Shown here: positions 26,280 to 35,187 of the stretch, one piece after another
How the letters are laid out: each line of letters opens with the position of its first letter
Numbering within the stretch: the first letter of the stretch is position 1
Made by a program: the position numbers and the translations under genes
The notes under the pieces: generated by a model
The model's database searches: none
The model's input: the letters and a program-made list of their open reading frames with translations, nothing else
What the model was told of the DNA's origin: nothing
Origin: Bryobacterales bacterium
GTDB lineage: Bacteria; Acidobacteriota; Terriglobia; Bryobacterales; UBA6623
NCBI GenBank assembly: GCA_028819575.1
Contig: JAPPLB010000096.1
Coordinates: 1-64,000 of the forward strand
Length of the DNA: 64,000 bases
Direction of reading: 5' to 3'

Positions 26280-26478
26280 AACCTCTCCGAGGTTTCGCTA
26301 TCCGCTCTCCGCGCACCTTCCCCATCCAGCCCTCGGACGAAGGCGTGAAGCATGCCGGATTCGGGTCGGCCGGGGTCGGCCCGTAATCGGCGTCCTGGCG
26401 CTTCCATTCCTGGCGGGTCTGTGTTGGTATGCTGGCATCCGTATGTCCCGCGGCTCTGCCGCGGCATCGAGGACGTTG

Positions 26479-28227
26479 ATGATTGCGAGACTTTCAAGCG
26501 TTGTTGCGGCCCTTCTGGCTGCTCTCCTCCTGACCGTTCAGTTGACCGGCGAACCGCGGCGCAGGGTGATCCCCACGGGCCGGGCCGAGACGATGTACTA
26601 CAACGGCAAGATCATCACGATGTGGGAGGAGCGGCCGATCGTCGAGGCGGTCACGATCGCCGATGGGAGATTCCTGGCGGTCGGCACGACCCAGCAGGTG
26701 GGCCGCACGGTGGGTCCGGACACGAGGCAGATCAACCTTGATGGCAAGACGGTTGTGCCGGGCCTGATCGACGCGCATGTTCATGCGATCAACGCGGGGC
26801 TGGCGGAGCGTGATGGTGAAATCCCGATCATGAAGAACTTCGCCGACATCCGCGCCTATGTCGAAAGGGCAGTGCGCTCGACTCCGGCCGACAGGCTCAT
26901 TTTCGTGCCGAAGGTCTATTCGACGCGGCTGGCGGAGCGCCGCTATCCCACTCGTTGGGAACTCGATCGGTTCAGCGGCGGCCACAAGGTCATGCTCGAC
27001 AACAACTACGCCTCGTCGTTGAATTCGGCCGCCCTCGAAGCGGCAGGCATCAAGTCCGACACCCCCGACCCGGCCAACGGCAAGATCATTCGCAATGACG
27101 ACGGCGAGCCCACCGGCCTGATACTCGGCGCCCGGCAGCTCCTCGGCGGCTTGATCGAACAGCGGGAGTTCAGCGCCGAAGACCGCCTCCGGGCGCTGCG
27201 CAAGATGCAGAAAGCCTATAGCGCCGCCGGCCTGACGAGTGTGATCGACCGGGCGATGCGGCCGGAACAGGTGCGCACGTACCAGCGGCTTTGGGAGTCG
27301 GGCGAGCTGCAGGTGCGGACCAACATGACCCTGCGCTTGATCGGCGAGGAGCCGATCGAAACCCTGCGCGCCCAAACCCGGTTGCTGGCCCCCTTGACGG
27401 GTTTCGGCGACGACTTCCTGCGGATCGGCGGACTCAAGGTCGTGCTCGACGGCGGCATCCTCATCGGTACGGCCTACCTGCGAACGCCCTACGGGACGAA
27501 CACGCAAGTCTACGGTTACAGCGACCCCGATTTCCGCAGCGTCCTGCGCCTGCCGCGCGAGAAGCTGTTTACGTGGGTCAAGTTCGGGGCCGGGCTCGGT
27601 TGGCAGATGTCCGCGCACACGACCGGCGGCGCATCGACCGACCTCCTCCTGGAAGCCTTCGAGGCGGTGGATCGCGAAGAGTCGATTCGGGACCGCCGCT
27701 TCACTCTCATTCACTCCAACTTTCACAACGAGCAGTCGATCCGCAAGGCCAGGGAGCTGAACGTTCTCGTTGACGTGCAGCCGGCCTGGTATCACTTCGA
27801 CGGTCCCGCTCTCGCCGAAGTTCTCGGACCGGAAAGAATGAAGACGTTCCAGCCGCTGCAATCCCTGTTCAACGCCGGGCTTGTCGTGGCGGGCGGCGCC
27901 GACCACATGATCAAGTTCGATTCCCGCACCGCCATCAACCCCTATCACCCCTTCTTCGGCATGTGGATGACGATCACTCGGGAAACCGTCACCGGCGAGG
28001 TCTTCAACCCCGAGCAGCGGCTGACGCGCGAGCAGGCGTTGAAGATGTGGACCTGGAACGCCGCCTACCACTCCTTCGATGAAGAAGTGAAGGGCTCCAT
28101 CGAACCCGGCAAGCTCGCCGACATGGTCGTGATCTCGAAGGACTACCTGACCTGTCCCGTGCAGGAGATCCGGGACATCGAGGCCCTCACCACCATCGTC
28201 GGCGGCAAAGTCGTCTACCAGCGCTGA
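26479..28227 (+). CDS. Exported amidohydrolase (YtcJ-like, Amidohydro_3)
   Basis: This 582-residue protein starts at the ATG at 26479 (GAGGA five bases upstream); an upstream ATG at 26443 is possible. It has a Sec signal (hydrophobic about 5-24). Metal motifs are DAHVHAIN, HTTGG, LIHSNFH and GGADHMIKFD, the Amidohydro_3 layout. It ends with the usual small beta-sandwich (GSIEPGKLADMVVISKDYL). YtcJ-like enzymes hydrolyse N-acyl or formamide compounds, but the substrate is not predictable. It stands alone, followed by a hairpin at 28240. Confidence 0.83.
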   Translation: MIARLSSVVAALLAALLLTVQLTGEPRRRVIPTGRAETMYYNGKIITMWEERPIVEAVTIADGRFLAVGTTQQVGRTVGPDTRQINLDGKTVVPGLIDAHVHAINAGLAERDGEIPIMKNFADIRAYVERAVRSTPADRLIFVPKVYSTRLAERRYPTRWELDRFSGGHKVMLDNNYASSLNSAALEAAGIKSDTPDPANGKIIRNDDGEPTGLILGARQLLGGLIEQREFSAEDRLRALRKMQKAYSAAGLTSVIDRAMRPEQVRTYQRLWESGELQVRTNMTLRLIGEEPIETLRAQTRLLAPLTGFGDDFLRIGGLKVVLDGGILIGTAYLRTPYGTNTQVYGYSDPDFRSVLRLPREKLFTWVKFGAGLGWQMSAHTTGGASTDLLLEAFEAVDREESIRDRRFTLIHSNFHNEQSIRKARELNVLVDVQPAWYHFDGPALAEVLGPERMKTFQPLQSLFNAGLVVAGGADHMIKFDSRTAINPYHPFFGMWMTITRETVTGEVFNPEQRLTREQALKMWTWNAAYHSFDEEVKGSIEPGKLADMVVISKDYLTCPVQEIRDIEALTTIVGGKVVYQR

Positions 28228-28239
28228 GGAGGGTTCAGG

Positions 28240-28272
28240 GCTTTTGTTTCCTCGCGGCAGCGAGCAAAAGGC
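28240..28272 (+). terminator. Terminator-like hairpin after amidohydrolase
   Basis: CTTTTG/CAAAAG and CTCGC/GCGAG form an interrupted stem around a GGCA loop, 13 bp after the stop codon. There is no U-run after it, so a Rho-independent role is uncertain. From 28273 to about 28479 nothing else was recognised. Confidence 0.4.
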
Positions 28273-28479
28273 ATGCCGGACGAGGGAAAGTCGATAGTGG
28301 TTTCGCCAAGAGTCGGAATAGCTTCCCCCTCCGGGCGGGACATTTGTCCAGGCTGTATGCGCGCTCTCATCAATCAACGATCTAGCCGACTGCTTCTGTG
28401 GCAGGCAGGTCTGGCTAGTCGAACAGGATAATGACGAAGTTCATCTGCAAGATCCAATTCTCGCGCGTTCCGCATTGGT

Positions 28480-28485
28480 CATAAT
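28480..28485 (+). promoter_or_regulatory. Candidate -10 box for TonB-C protein
   Basis: CATAAT (5/6) lies 11 bases before the ATG at 28497. The -35 candidate (TTCTCG, 16 bp upstream) is weak. Confidence 0.3.
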
Positions 28486-28496
28486 GTGGCATTACC

Positions 28497-29594
28497 ATGC
28501 GATTTCTGATTCTCGCCCTCCTAACCACGGCATCGATACTTGCCCAAGATGCCAAAGACCTCTCGGAGGCCTATGAAAAAGGCCGCCAGATGGAGCTTTC
28601 CGAGAGCAAGGAAAGGGAGCAGGCGCTTTTGAAGCGTCCCCGGAATCTTCTTGATCGGACTCGCCTCATCGCTTTCTATACCCACTCGGACAAGGTCGAC
28701 GAAACGATGGCAATCGAAGGCCGTCGAAAGCACCTGTTGTGGTTTGCGCAAAGGAAGCCCGACTCCTGGCTTTGGAGTCAGAGATCTTACGGGACGGCTG
28801 TCTATGAATCCGGCCGCCTTGCCGATCCGGAGGGCTTTGCGGCGATCCGTGAGGTTTGGCTCGAACATCTGAGCAAAAAGAGAGTAAAGGAGTCGATCCG
28901 GGATAACGCTGCGAACTTTCTCGAACTGGGAGATCGGGAAACAGTCATGCGACTCATTCGGGAAAAGCGAAACTCTCGACATCTTGGGACGTATTTTGCA
29001 TTGATCCTGCTTGGGGTGACTGCGCGCGATTTCTCGACTGGTAAACCAGTCGCCGCCGATCCAAAGATACGAGAAACCCCCTTGGCACAACAGATCAGGA
29101 CTGAATTGGAGCAATCTTCCGATTCTGAACTGATAGGTGGTGCAGGGTTCTGGTTGTCACGTGACGGAGCGATGTTCTGGAACCGCGGCTATACGAATTG
29201 GGACTATTCGATCTTGGCGAAGAGCCTACTTGCCAAAGCCCACCGCCTGGATCCGAAGAAGCTTTCTTGGTTCATGGCGAATCCGGAACTTCCGAAGCCC
29301 GGGGAACAACGAGGATTGGGACTAGTGCGAGTGGGCGGGTCGTCAATGGCCAAGAAAGTCATCCGGAAAGCCATACCGGAAGTTCCTGTCCATCTGAGAT
29401 CGATCAAGGGCACCGTATCCATGGACGTAGCGGTGGGTAGTGATGGGCGCGTCGCAAAGGCCGTGGTGATAAGCGGACCTTCCGAGCTTCATGAAATCTC
29501 GATCAAGGCCGTCGAAAAGTGGGTCTACAAGCAGACTTCGGTTGGCGGCATCCCCGTGGCCGTCTTGACCAAGATCGATATGCGCTACAAGTGA
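28497..29594 (+). CDS. Secreted protein with C-terminal TonB-like domain
   Basis: This 365-residue protein has a short Sec signal (MRFLILALLTTASILAQ). Residues about 20-275 are helical and resemble a repeat-poor TPR or solenoid region. The last 80 residues match a TonB C-terminal fold (IKGTVSMDVAVGSDGRVAKAVVISGPSELHEISIKAVEKWVY, split here over several elements). There is no N-terminal membrane anchor with a proline-rich linker, so it is unlikely to be a classical energising TonB. Base composition is less GC-rich than neighbouring genes. The role is unknown. Confidence 0.75.
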   Translation: MRFLILALLTTASILAQDAKDLSEAYEKGRQMELSESKEREQALLKRPRNLLDRTRLIAFYTHSDKVDETMAIEGRRKHLLWFAQRKPDSWLWSQRSYGTAVYESGRLADPEGFAAIREVWLEHLSKKRVKESIRDNAANFLELGDRETVMRLIREKRNSRHLGTYFALILLGVTARDFSTGKPVAADPKIRETPLAQQIRTELEQSSDSELIGGAGFWLSRDGAMFWNRGYTNWDYSILAKSLLAKAHRLDPKKLSWFMANPELPKPGEQRGLGLVRVGGSSMAKKVIRKAIPEVPVHLRSIKGTVSMDVAVGSDGRVAKAVVISGPSELHEISIKAVEKWVYKQTSVGGIPVAVLTKIDMRYK

Positions 29595-29753
29595 GGGATT
29601 CTTGCCCTAGCTTCCAGATCGCCGTGATGGGTTCACAGGAATCTCCAGCGCCTTTGGCAGTGCATTGGCCGACAAGCCGAGCACATCCCGCAATATCTCA
29701 CTCGGATTCAACTAACTGGAAGAATGGCGGCGACGCTGTTCGGCGTTTTTCTC

Positions 29754-30872
29754 TTATGCCCCACGCAGCGCCCGATCGAGCGCCTCCACGTAGAAGTATT
29801 CACCCCACATCACCGATTCGTTGACGCCAAGGCCCTTGTGAAGGTGGTAGACGCCCTCGGTGAGAATGCCTTCCCATCCCGGCTTTCCGCGGGCCAGGAA
29901 AGGCTTCTCGGAAAGCGTCAGCAGGATGCGCCGCGCCGTCTGGTCATAGAGCGTTCCCTTGGCGGGGTCTGCGCTGAGCTTCGCCAGCCGCAGCAGTCCC
30001 GCCGCGACGATGGCCGCCGCCGACGTATCCAGATGGCGCGGGCCGTCGGCGGGCAGATCGTAGTCGAACAGCGGAACGCCGTTCGCCGGCGTTTCCCGGA
30101 TGTAGAAGTCGGCGCATGCCTCCGCGGTCTGCAGAAACCGCGGGTCGCGAACGGCGTTGTACGACGACGTGAACCCGTAGATCGCCCAAGCCAGCCCGCG
30201 CGACCAGCAGGAGTCGCCTCGGAAGCCCTGCTGCGTCGACTGCCGCAGGAACTCGCCGCTTTCGAGATCGTACATGCCTTCGTGGGACGAACTGCCGTCG
30301 CCGCGAATCAGCACGCGCCGCGTCGTCAGGCAATGTTTCATCGCCACGTCCAGCAGCTTCGCGTCCCCGGTCTGGAGCGCGGCGTAAAAGATGATTCCGA
30401 CGTTGGCCATGATGTCGATGAACAACGAGTCGGGACCCATGAACGAGCAGAGATACTCGCCCTTCTCCTTGAAACGCAGGGCCAGGGTACGACCGGCTTG
30501 AATCACGACGTCGTTCAGCGGCCGGTCGCCGGTGAGCCGGTACCAGCGGTGGTAGGTCGACAAGAAGATGAACCCCAGGTCGTGGACGTTGCGGTCCATC
30601 TTGCGAGGTTCGAGAGGGGTGGTGTAGCGCTCGGCGAGTTCGCGCCACTGGGTGTCGCCCGTGCGGCGGTGGAAAACCCACATCATGCCGGGCAGAAAAC
30701 CGTCGCACCAATGGGTCCATGCCTCGCCTTGGTGACGCCACTTCCCGTTCCGGGTGTACATCGGATAGAAATCGGGATCGCGCTCCACCAATCCCAGGAC
30801 CTGTTTCTGGGCGAAGTCGAAGGCGTTTTCCAGGGCTGGACGCCACTGTTCGGAGGGGCAGGTCTCGATCAT
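29754..30872 (-). CDS. Glycoside hydrolase family 88 (unsaturated glucuronyl hydrolase-like)
   Basis: This 372-residue (alpha/alpha)6-barrel enzyme is predicted to hydrate and release the unsaturated uronic acid left by polysaccharide lyases. Catalytic aspartates line up as D98 (NVHDLGF) and D153 (SLFIDIMANV), matching D88 and D149 of the Bacillus enzyme. GDSCWSRGLAWAIYGF and HLDTSAAAIVAAGLL are family-typical. There is no signal peptide, so it is cytoplasmic. A TACACT hexamer lies nine bases before the start on its strand. It may be the end of an operon with the upstream YHS-like gene 56 bp away. Confidence 0.9.
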   Translation of the reverse strand: MIETCPSEQWRPALENAFDFAQKQVLGLVERDPDFYPMYTRNGKWRHQGEAWTHWCDGFLPGMMWVFHRRTGDTQWRELAERYTTPLEPRKMDRNVHDLGFIFLSTYHRWYRLTGDRPLNDVVIQAGRTLALRFKEKGEYLCSFMGPDSLFIDIMANVGIIFYAALQTGDAKLLDVAMKHCLTTRRVLIRGDGSSSHEGMYDLESGEFLRQSTQQGFRGDSCWSRGLAWAIYGFTSSYNAVRDPRFLQTAEACADFYIRETPANGVPLFDYDLPADGPRHLDTSAAAIVAAGLLRLAKLSADPAKGTLYDQTARRILLTLSEKPFLARGKPGWEGILTEGVYHLHKGLGVNESVMWGEYFYVEALDRALRGA

Positions 30873-30928
30873 AGGCTGCCTAGTGTAGCAGGGGAAATAC
30901 TGGAGACCCGCGGACCGGCGAAGGCAGG

Positions 30929-31237
30929 TCAGGCCTGCCCGGCGCGGGCGCGTTTGATGTACTCGTCGCGATTCCGGCGGGACTCGAAGAAGAACATCTC
31001 GCCGTCGATCTCTTCCCGAACCGCAACGTTTTCGTCGACATAGATGCCGGAGACGGGGTCCTTGACCAAGCGGCCTGTTTTTGCTTCTTTGCCGTCCGTG
31101 GTTTCGCCGCCGCCGTCCGAACGCTCACTGGGAGAGGACGAAAGGGCTTTCTTGACCGCCTTGACGACATCGGTGATCAACCAGCGCACCAACGCCAGGG
31201 CAATGATGGTCAGAATGATGAGGAGAAGATTGCGCAC
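30929..31237 (-). CDS. Small membrane-anchored YHS-like protein (PP0621-like)
   Basis: This 102-residue protein has one N-terminal membrane helix (residues 3-22), a serine/glycine-rich linker, and a YHS-like tail (RLVKDPVSGIYVDENVAV, then GEMFFFESRRNRDEYIKR). The cysteines expected in DPVCG and CS-x-C positions of YHS proteins are replaced by serine and other residues, so metal binding is probably lost. Function is unknown. It is 93 bp downstream of the TPR protein gene with a strong hairpin between them. Confidence 0.7.
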   Translation of the reverse strand: MRNLLLIILTIIALALVRWLITDVVKAVKKALSSSPSERSDGGGETTDGKEAKTGRLVKDPVSGIYVDENVAVREEIDGEMFFFESRRNRDEYIKRARAGQA

Positions 31238-31255
31238 GGTGTTATCTCAAGCACG

Positions 31256-31282
31256 AAGGCGCCGGCCGCAGACCGGCGCCTT
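31256..31282 (-). terminator. Strong GC-rich hairpin between TPR gene and YHS-like gene
   Basis: AAGGCGCCGG and CCGGCGCCTT form a perfect 10-bp stem with a 7-base loop. No T-run follows on either strand. It could attenuate or protect the 3' end of the TPR mRNA. Confidence 0.45.
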
Positions 31283-31330
31283 CCCCAAAAACCCGAGCTC
31301 AGCAAGCCGCCATCGCGTAAGACGGCGCTA

Positions 31331-32470
31331 CTACTTGCGCCGTCTGCGCTTCCTGGCGTTGGGATTCTCGAAGCTCATGTCGACGCTGGCTTGGAGCGAG
31401 GAGATGAGGCTCTTGGCGGTCGGAGCGTTCGGGCCGTTCGGCGCGGTGTCCAGATAGCTCTGAAACGCCTCGATCGTACCCTCCACCGGGATCGTGTTGC
31501 CCTGATCGTCAACCTTGGCTTGGCCCATGAGGGTCACGCCGATCTGGTAGAACGCTTCGGCATAAGGGGGGGTTACGGTCGTGGCGTCACGAAAGGCCTC
31601 GATCGCACCTGCCATATCTCCCTGGTTCATCAACGTGGCGCCCAGGTTGTAGTGGAACTGGCCGGCGTTGTTGGGTGAGAGCAGCGCGGCATTCGCCAGC
31701 TCCTGCTTGCCTGCATCCATCTGCCCGTCCTTGATCAGTTCAAGGCCAAGATTGTTGTGAAAGCCGGCATTGTCGGGCTGCAACTCGAGGGCCTTGCGAT
31801 AGGCGGCGATCGACTCGGCGCGGATCGCCTTCCCCTCGGGCCCGCGTTTGGTGCCGGCCAGACCGGAATTCGCTACCGCCAATCGCGCCCAGACGGCCAC
31901 CTGCTTCGGATCGACCTCGGAGGCCTTCTTGAACGAATCGATAGCCGCTGCGAAGTTCCTGGACTCCAGTGCTACCATGCCGGCGTTATAGGCGTCGTTC
32001 AGTTCCTTGTTCCTGGAGATCTGCTCGCGGCGCTTGCTGAGCCGCTCTTCGTAGCGTTTGCGCTGCTCGGGCGACATGTTCCTCAACTGCTGCTCGGTCA
32101 GTTGTCCCGATGACGCGGCCTTTCTTCTGGCTGCTTCCTGCGCCAAGTCGAAATCCAGTTGGGTCGCCTCACCCGCGCTCGACGGCTTTATGTTGTTCAC
32201 ACGGGCTTTCTCTTGGCCATCTACCTCCAGGATGACGTTGTAGACCCCCATCTGGAGAAAGCCGAAAAGATACTCGCCGCGCTTGTTGGTTTTGACTTGC
32301 GCCTTACCCGGCATTTCCTGGCGCTCGGTACGGACGACCGCTCCCCGCACCGGTTGTCCGTCTTCCCCAATGACCTTGCCGGCCAAACGCCCCGTTTGCG
32401 CGGAGGCGAAGCTCGCGGAGCACAACAATCCGGCCGTCAACAAGGCAACGTGGTAGGCTCTGGCAAACAT
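31331..32470 (-). CDS. Secreted TPR protein with N-terminal carboxypeptidase-regulatory domain
   Basis: This 379-residue protein has a Sec signal (to about residue 25) and a strong Shine-Dalgarno (AAAGGAG). Residues 27-110 form a carboxypeptidase-regulatory-like beta-sandwich (GRLAGKVIGEDGQPVRGAVV, YLFGFLQMGVYNV). A charged helical linker follows (QLTEQQLRNMSPEQRKRYEERLSKRR), then four or five TPR units (about 155-330, for example AGMVALESRNFAAAIDSFKKA, FHYNLGATLMNQGDMAGAIEAF). It ends in a basic RKRRRRK tail. It is probably a periplasmic scaffold. It lies 85 bp downstream of queC. Confidence 0.82.
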   Translation of the reverse strand: MFARAYHVALLTAGLLCSASFASAQTGRLAGKVIGEDGQPVRGAVVRTERQEMPGKAQVKTNKRGEYLFGFLQMGVYNVILEVDGQEKARVNNIKPSSAGEATQLDFDLAQEAARRKAASSGQLTEQQLRNMSPEQRKRYEERLSKRREQISRNKELNDAYNAGMVALESRNFAAAIDSFKKASEVDPKQVAVWARLAVANSGLAGTKRGPEGKAIRAESIAAYRKALELQPDNAGFHNNLGLELIKDGQMDAGKQELANAALLSPNNAGQFHYNLGATLMNQGDMAGAIEAFRDATTVTPPYAEAFYQIGVTLMGQAKVDDQGNTIPVEGTIEAFQSYLDTAPNGPNAPTAKSLISSLQASVDMSFENPNARKRRRRK

Positions 32471-32555
32471 ACTGTTACTCCTTTCCCGGGGACCCGGAAG
32501 CCCCCTGCTCAGAATACAATATTCCTCTTGGTCCCGGCCACCTAAAAGCAGTCAT

Positions 32556-33254
32556 TCAGGATCGGCAATCGCATACCGCATAGGGCGCAGGGTCCTCGAA
32601 TCCGGCTTGTTCGAACGCACGCAGCCGGAGAACGCAACTATCGCATGTGCCGCAAGCTTCACTCTCGGACCGGTAGCACGACCACGTCAGATGAAGCGGC
32701 GCTCCGAGCGCCATGCCGCGCCGCACGATCTCTGTCTTCGAGCAGTGTATCAACGGAGTCTCGATCGCAATGCGCGTTTCCGGCCGGGTTCCCGCCTCGA
32801 CGGCTGCCGCGAAGGCCCGGTAGTAGCCTGGGCGGCAGTCGGGATATCCGGAGCTGTCCTGCTCGACGGCCCCGACGAATATCCGCTCCGCGCCCAGCAC
32901 TTCGGCCCACGATACGGCCGCCGTCAGGAAATGGGCGTTGCGGAAGGGTACATAGGTTACAGGGATCTCGCCTTGTTGAGCTGCGGCGAGGTCGGCTTCC
33001 GGCACTTCGATCGCCTGGTCGGTAAGCGCCGAGCCGCCGATCGCCGTCATATAGCGCTGATTGATGTGCAATCGTTCTTCCACACCGAGGAAGTCCGCGA
33101 TCTGTTCGAAGGCCCGCAGCTCCCGCGCTTCCGTCCGCTGGCCGTACGATGAATGCAACACCGCCGACCGAAAATCTCGGGACGCGATCGCCGCGGTGAC
33201 GCAACTATCCATGCCGCCGCTGAGCAACACTACAGCCTGGGGCCTTTCCGGCAT
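32556..33254 (-). CDS. queC: 7-cyano-7-deazaguanine synthase QueC
   Basis: This 232-residue enzyme makes preQ0 from 7-carboxy-7-deazaguanine, ammonia and ATP in queuosine synthesis. It has the ATP pyrophosphatase P-loop VLLSGGMDS and the zinc cysteines in WSCYRSESEACGTCDSC. The start at 33254 puts the P-loop at the usual distance; in-frame ATGs at 33266, 33263 and 33260 are also possible. No queD, queE or queF is nearby. It is divergent from the VWFA gene, with a full repeat copy in the 297-bp gap between them. Confidence 0.93.
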   Translation of the reverse strand: MPERPQAVVLLSGGMDSCVTAAIASRDFRSAVLHSSYGQRTEARELRAFEQIADFLGVEERLHINQRYMTAIGGSALTDQAIEVPEADLAAAQQGEIPVTYVPFRNAHFLTAAVSWAEVLGAERIFVGAVEQDSSGYPDCRPGYYRAFAAAVEAGTRPETRIAIETPLIHCSKTEIVRRGMALGAPLHLTWSCYRSESEACGTCDSCVLRLRAFEQAGFEDPAPYAVCDCRS

Positions 33255-33310
33255 GGCCATCATCATAGCCGCGATGTTGAGGTCCGTCCTGTTCGCCTGC
33301 AGCAGACGCC

Positions 33311-33493
33311 TAGCCTGCCTTTCTCACCACGTGGCGAGGCGAAGTGCGTGAGAGGGCCATCAGGACGAGGCGCGAGCCGCTTGGCGCGCGCAGGCGTACT
33401 TGAACCGTACGTTGAGCACGGCAAGCAAGCGCAACGAAGTCCTGGCGGTCGTACCGCGTGCTTCGACCGTCGGGTGGTGAGAAATGCAGGCTA
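33311..33493 (+). repeat. Dispersed palindromic repeat, copy C (best-preserved ends)
   Basis: This full copy is 183 bp, beginning TAGCCTGCCTTTCTCACCAC and ending GTGGTGAGAAATGCAGGCTA. Both ends carry TA next to the inverted repeats. Internal stems are GCGCGAGCC/GGCGCGCGC (one mismatch), CGTAC/GTACG and GCGGT/ACCGC. It lies between divergent queC and the VWFA gene. Confidence 0.93.
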
Positions 33494-33563
33494 TGATGGG
33501 AGCCGGGGGTACTGAGCGATTTGCTCGAGCCGGGCGGCTTCTGATGAGCGCGGCGCATAGTCC

Positions 33564-35156
33564 ATGACGAGATGCGTGTTGTGGGTATTGCTGCTGCCCG
33601 CGGCGGCAATTCTGCTGCCGGCCATTACGGTTGATGTCGATAATCCATTCGGCGGCGTCCGCGTCGCTGTAGGGTCGGATCCGCGCTTCCGGGTCCGAGT
33701 GACGGGGACGACGCGCGAAATCACGCGCGACGACGTCAAGATCACGCGCACCGAGGAGCGCGTGGTCGTCAAGTGCGCGCCGCACGATTCCGAGCCGATC
33801 GACCTCGACCTCTTTATCCCGATCGGCTTTTCCGTGGATGTCGTGACGATGGATGGAGCGATAGAAATCAACGGGCTGATTCGCGGGGCGCGCCTCGTCA
33901 CGGAAACCGGCGATATCCGTTTGGCGGTGCCTTGGCGGGCGACACGCATCCGGATGGATTCGGAGCGGAAGCCCGCGGCGGTGCATCTTCCGCCGCAGGC
34001 GAATTTCACCCAAAACGATATCCAGGTGACTCCGGAGAGGACGATCTGGCGGCTCCGGGACCGCCTCACCGGCGGTCGGGTTACGTACGGACTCATTCGC
34101 GTGCGGGCGCAAGAGCCCGGTGAGCTGCGGCTGACCGATGAGCCCATACCGCAGGACTCGCCTGTCAAACTCCCCTGGCAGTCGGTCGAAGCGTTGGCGA
34201 AGGCGCTCGATCAAGAGAAACCGGGGAAACCGAAACCGCCGCCGAGGACTGACCCACAGGCAGCACCCGCACCAACGAAGCCTCATCCGGCCTCCGGTAA
34301 TCCTGTATTCCGGTCTGACGTAAGGATGGTCAATCTCGTCGTCACGGCTACCGACGCGGCGGGGCGGCCGGTGACCGAGTTGGATCCGGGGGACTTCACC
34401 ATCATCGAGGAAGGCCACGAGCAGGAGGTAAGTTTCGCGGGATCGGACGATGTGCCGTTCAATCTGGCGATCCTTCTTGATCTCAGCGGCAGCACGAAGC
34501 CGGACCGCCTCGCGATGAGGGAAGCCGCTCGGCGATTCGTTTCTCTGGCTCGTCCTTTTGACCGGGTAGCCCTGTACGCCCTCGCCGGCGATATCTTCCA
34601 CGTGGTTTCCCCGCTGACCGACGATCGCGAAGCGCTGCTCGAAACCGTCGACAAGCTCCCGGACGTCGCGGGCGGCTCCCCCGTTTATGACGCCATCGCG
34701 TTGGCCTATGCCGAGGAGCTGCACGAGCATCCCGGCCAGCGCAATGCCTTGATCGTGATCAGTGACGGCATCGACAACCAGGTGAGCAACCAGAGGACGG
34801 ACACGCCATCGACGATCCGGTTCAAACGGCTTGCCAAAGCGGCCGGCGAGATGCACGCGCTCATCTATCCCGTCTTTCTCCGTTCGGGCGAGCGCTTCGG
34901 GCGCGGTTGGTCACAGAAGGCGCGCAAACGCCTGGAGACGTTGGCGGCCGCGTCTCACGGCCGGATTTTCCCGGCGATTTCCATTCAGGATCTCGATCCC
35001 GTGCTCCCGTTGATCGAATCGGAGTTGCGCGGCGTCTACAGTGTTGCCTACTACCCGAGCAACCAGAATTTCGACGGCGAGTGGCGCGGCGTGGAGGTCA
35101 AGGCCGGGCGATCCGGCGTGACGATTCGTGCGCGGCCCGGCTACTACGCCCGCTGA
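33564..35156 (+). CDS. Secreted acidobacterial VWFA-domain protein
   Basis: This 530-residue protein has a Sec signal (about 1-20). Residues 22-190 are a DUF4097-like beta-helix segment (VRVTGTTREITRDDVKI, DGAIEINGL, TETGDIRL). A proline-rich linker follows (about 215-245). Residues 250-530 form the acidobacterial VWFA-related domain, with an FTIIEEG beta-sandwich and a MIDAS site D306-L-S308-G-S310 with ISDGID. It ends in PGYYAR, the usual end of this family. It probably mediates metal-dependent protein contacts at the cell surface. The upstream gap holds repeat copy C. Confidence 0.9.
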   Translation: MTRCVLWVLLLPAAAILLPAITVDVDNPFGGVRVAVGSDPRFRVRVTGTTREITRDDVKITRTEERVVVKCAPHDSEPIDLDLFIPIGFSVDVVTMDGAIEINGLIRGARLVTETGDIRLAVPWRATRIRMDSERKPAAVHLPPQANFTQNDIQVTPERTIWRLRDRLTGGRVTYGLIRVRAQEPGELRLTDEPIPQDSPVKLPWQSVEALAKALDQEKPGKPKPPPRTDPQAAPAPTKPHPASGNPVFRSDVRMVNLVVTATDAAGRPVTELDPGDFTIIEEGHEQEVSFAGSDDVPFNLAILLDLSGSTKPDRLAMREAARRFVSLARPFDRVALYALAGDIFHVVSPLTDDREALLETVDKLPDVAGGSPVYDAIALAYAEELHEHPGQRNALIVISDGIDNQVSNQRTDTPSTIRFKRLAKAAGEMHALIYPVFLRSGERFGRGWSQKARKRLETLAAASHGRIFPAISIQDLDPVLPLIESELRGVYSVAYYPSNQNFDGEWRGVEVKAGRSGVTIRARPGYYAR

Positions 35157-35187
35157 ACCGCGGAGCGCGATGAGCTAAAGTGGGCGC

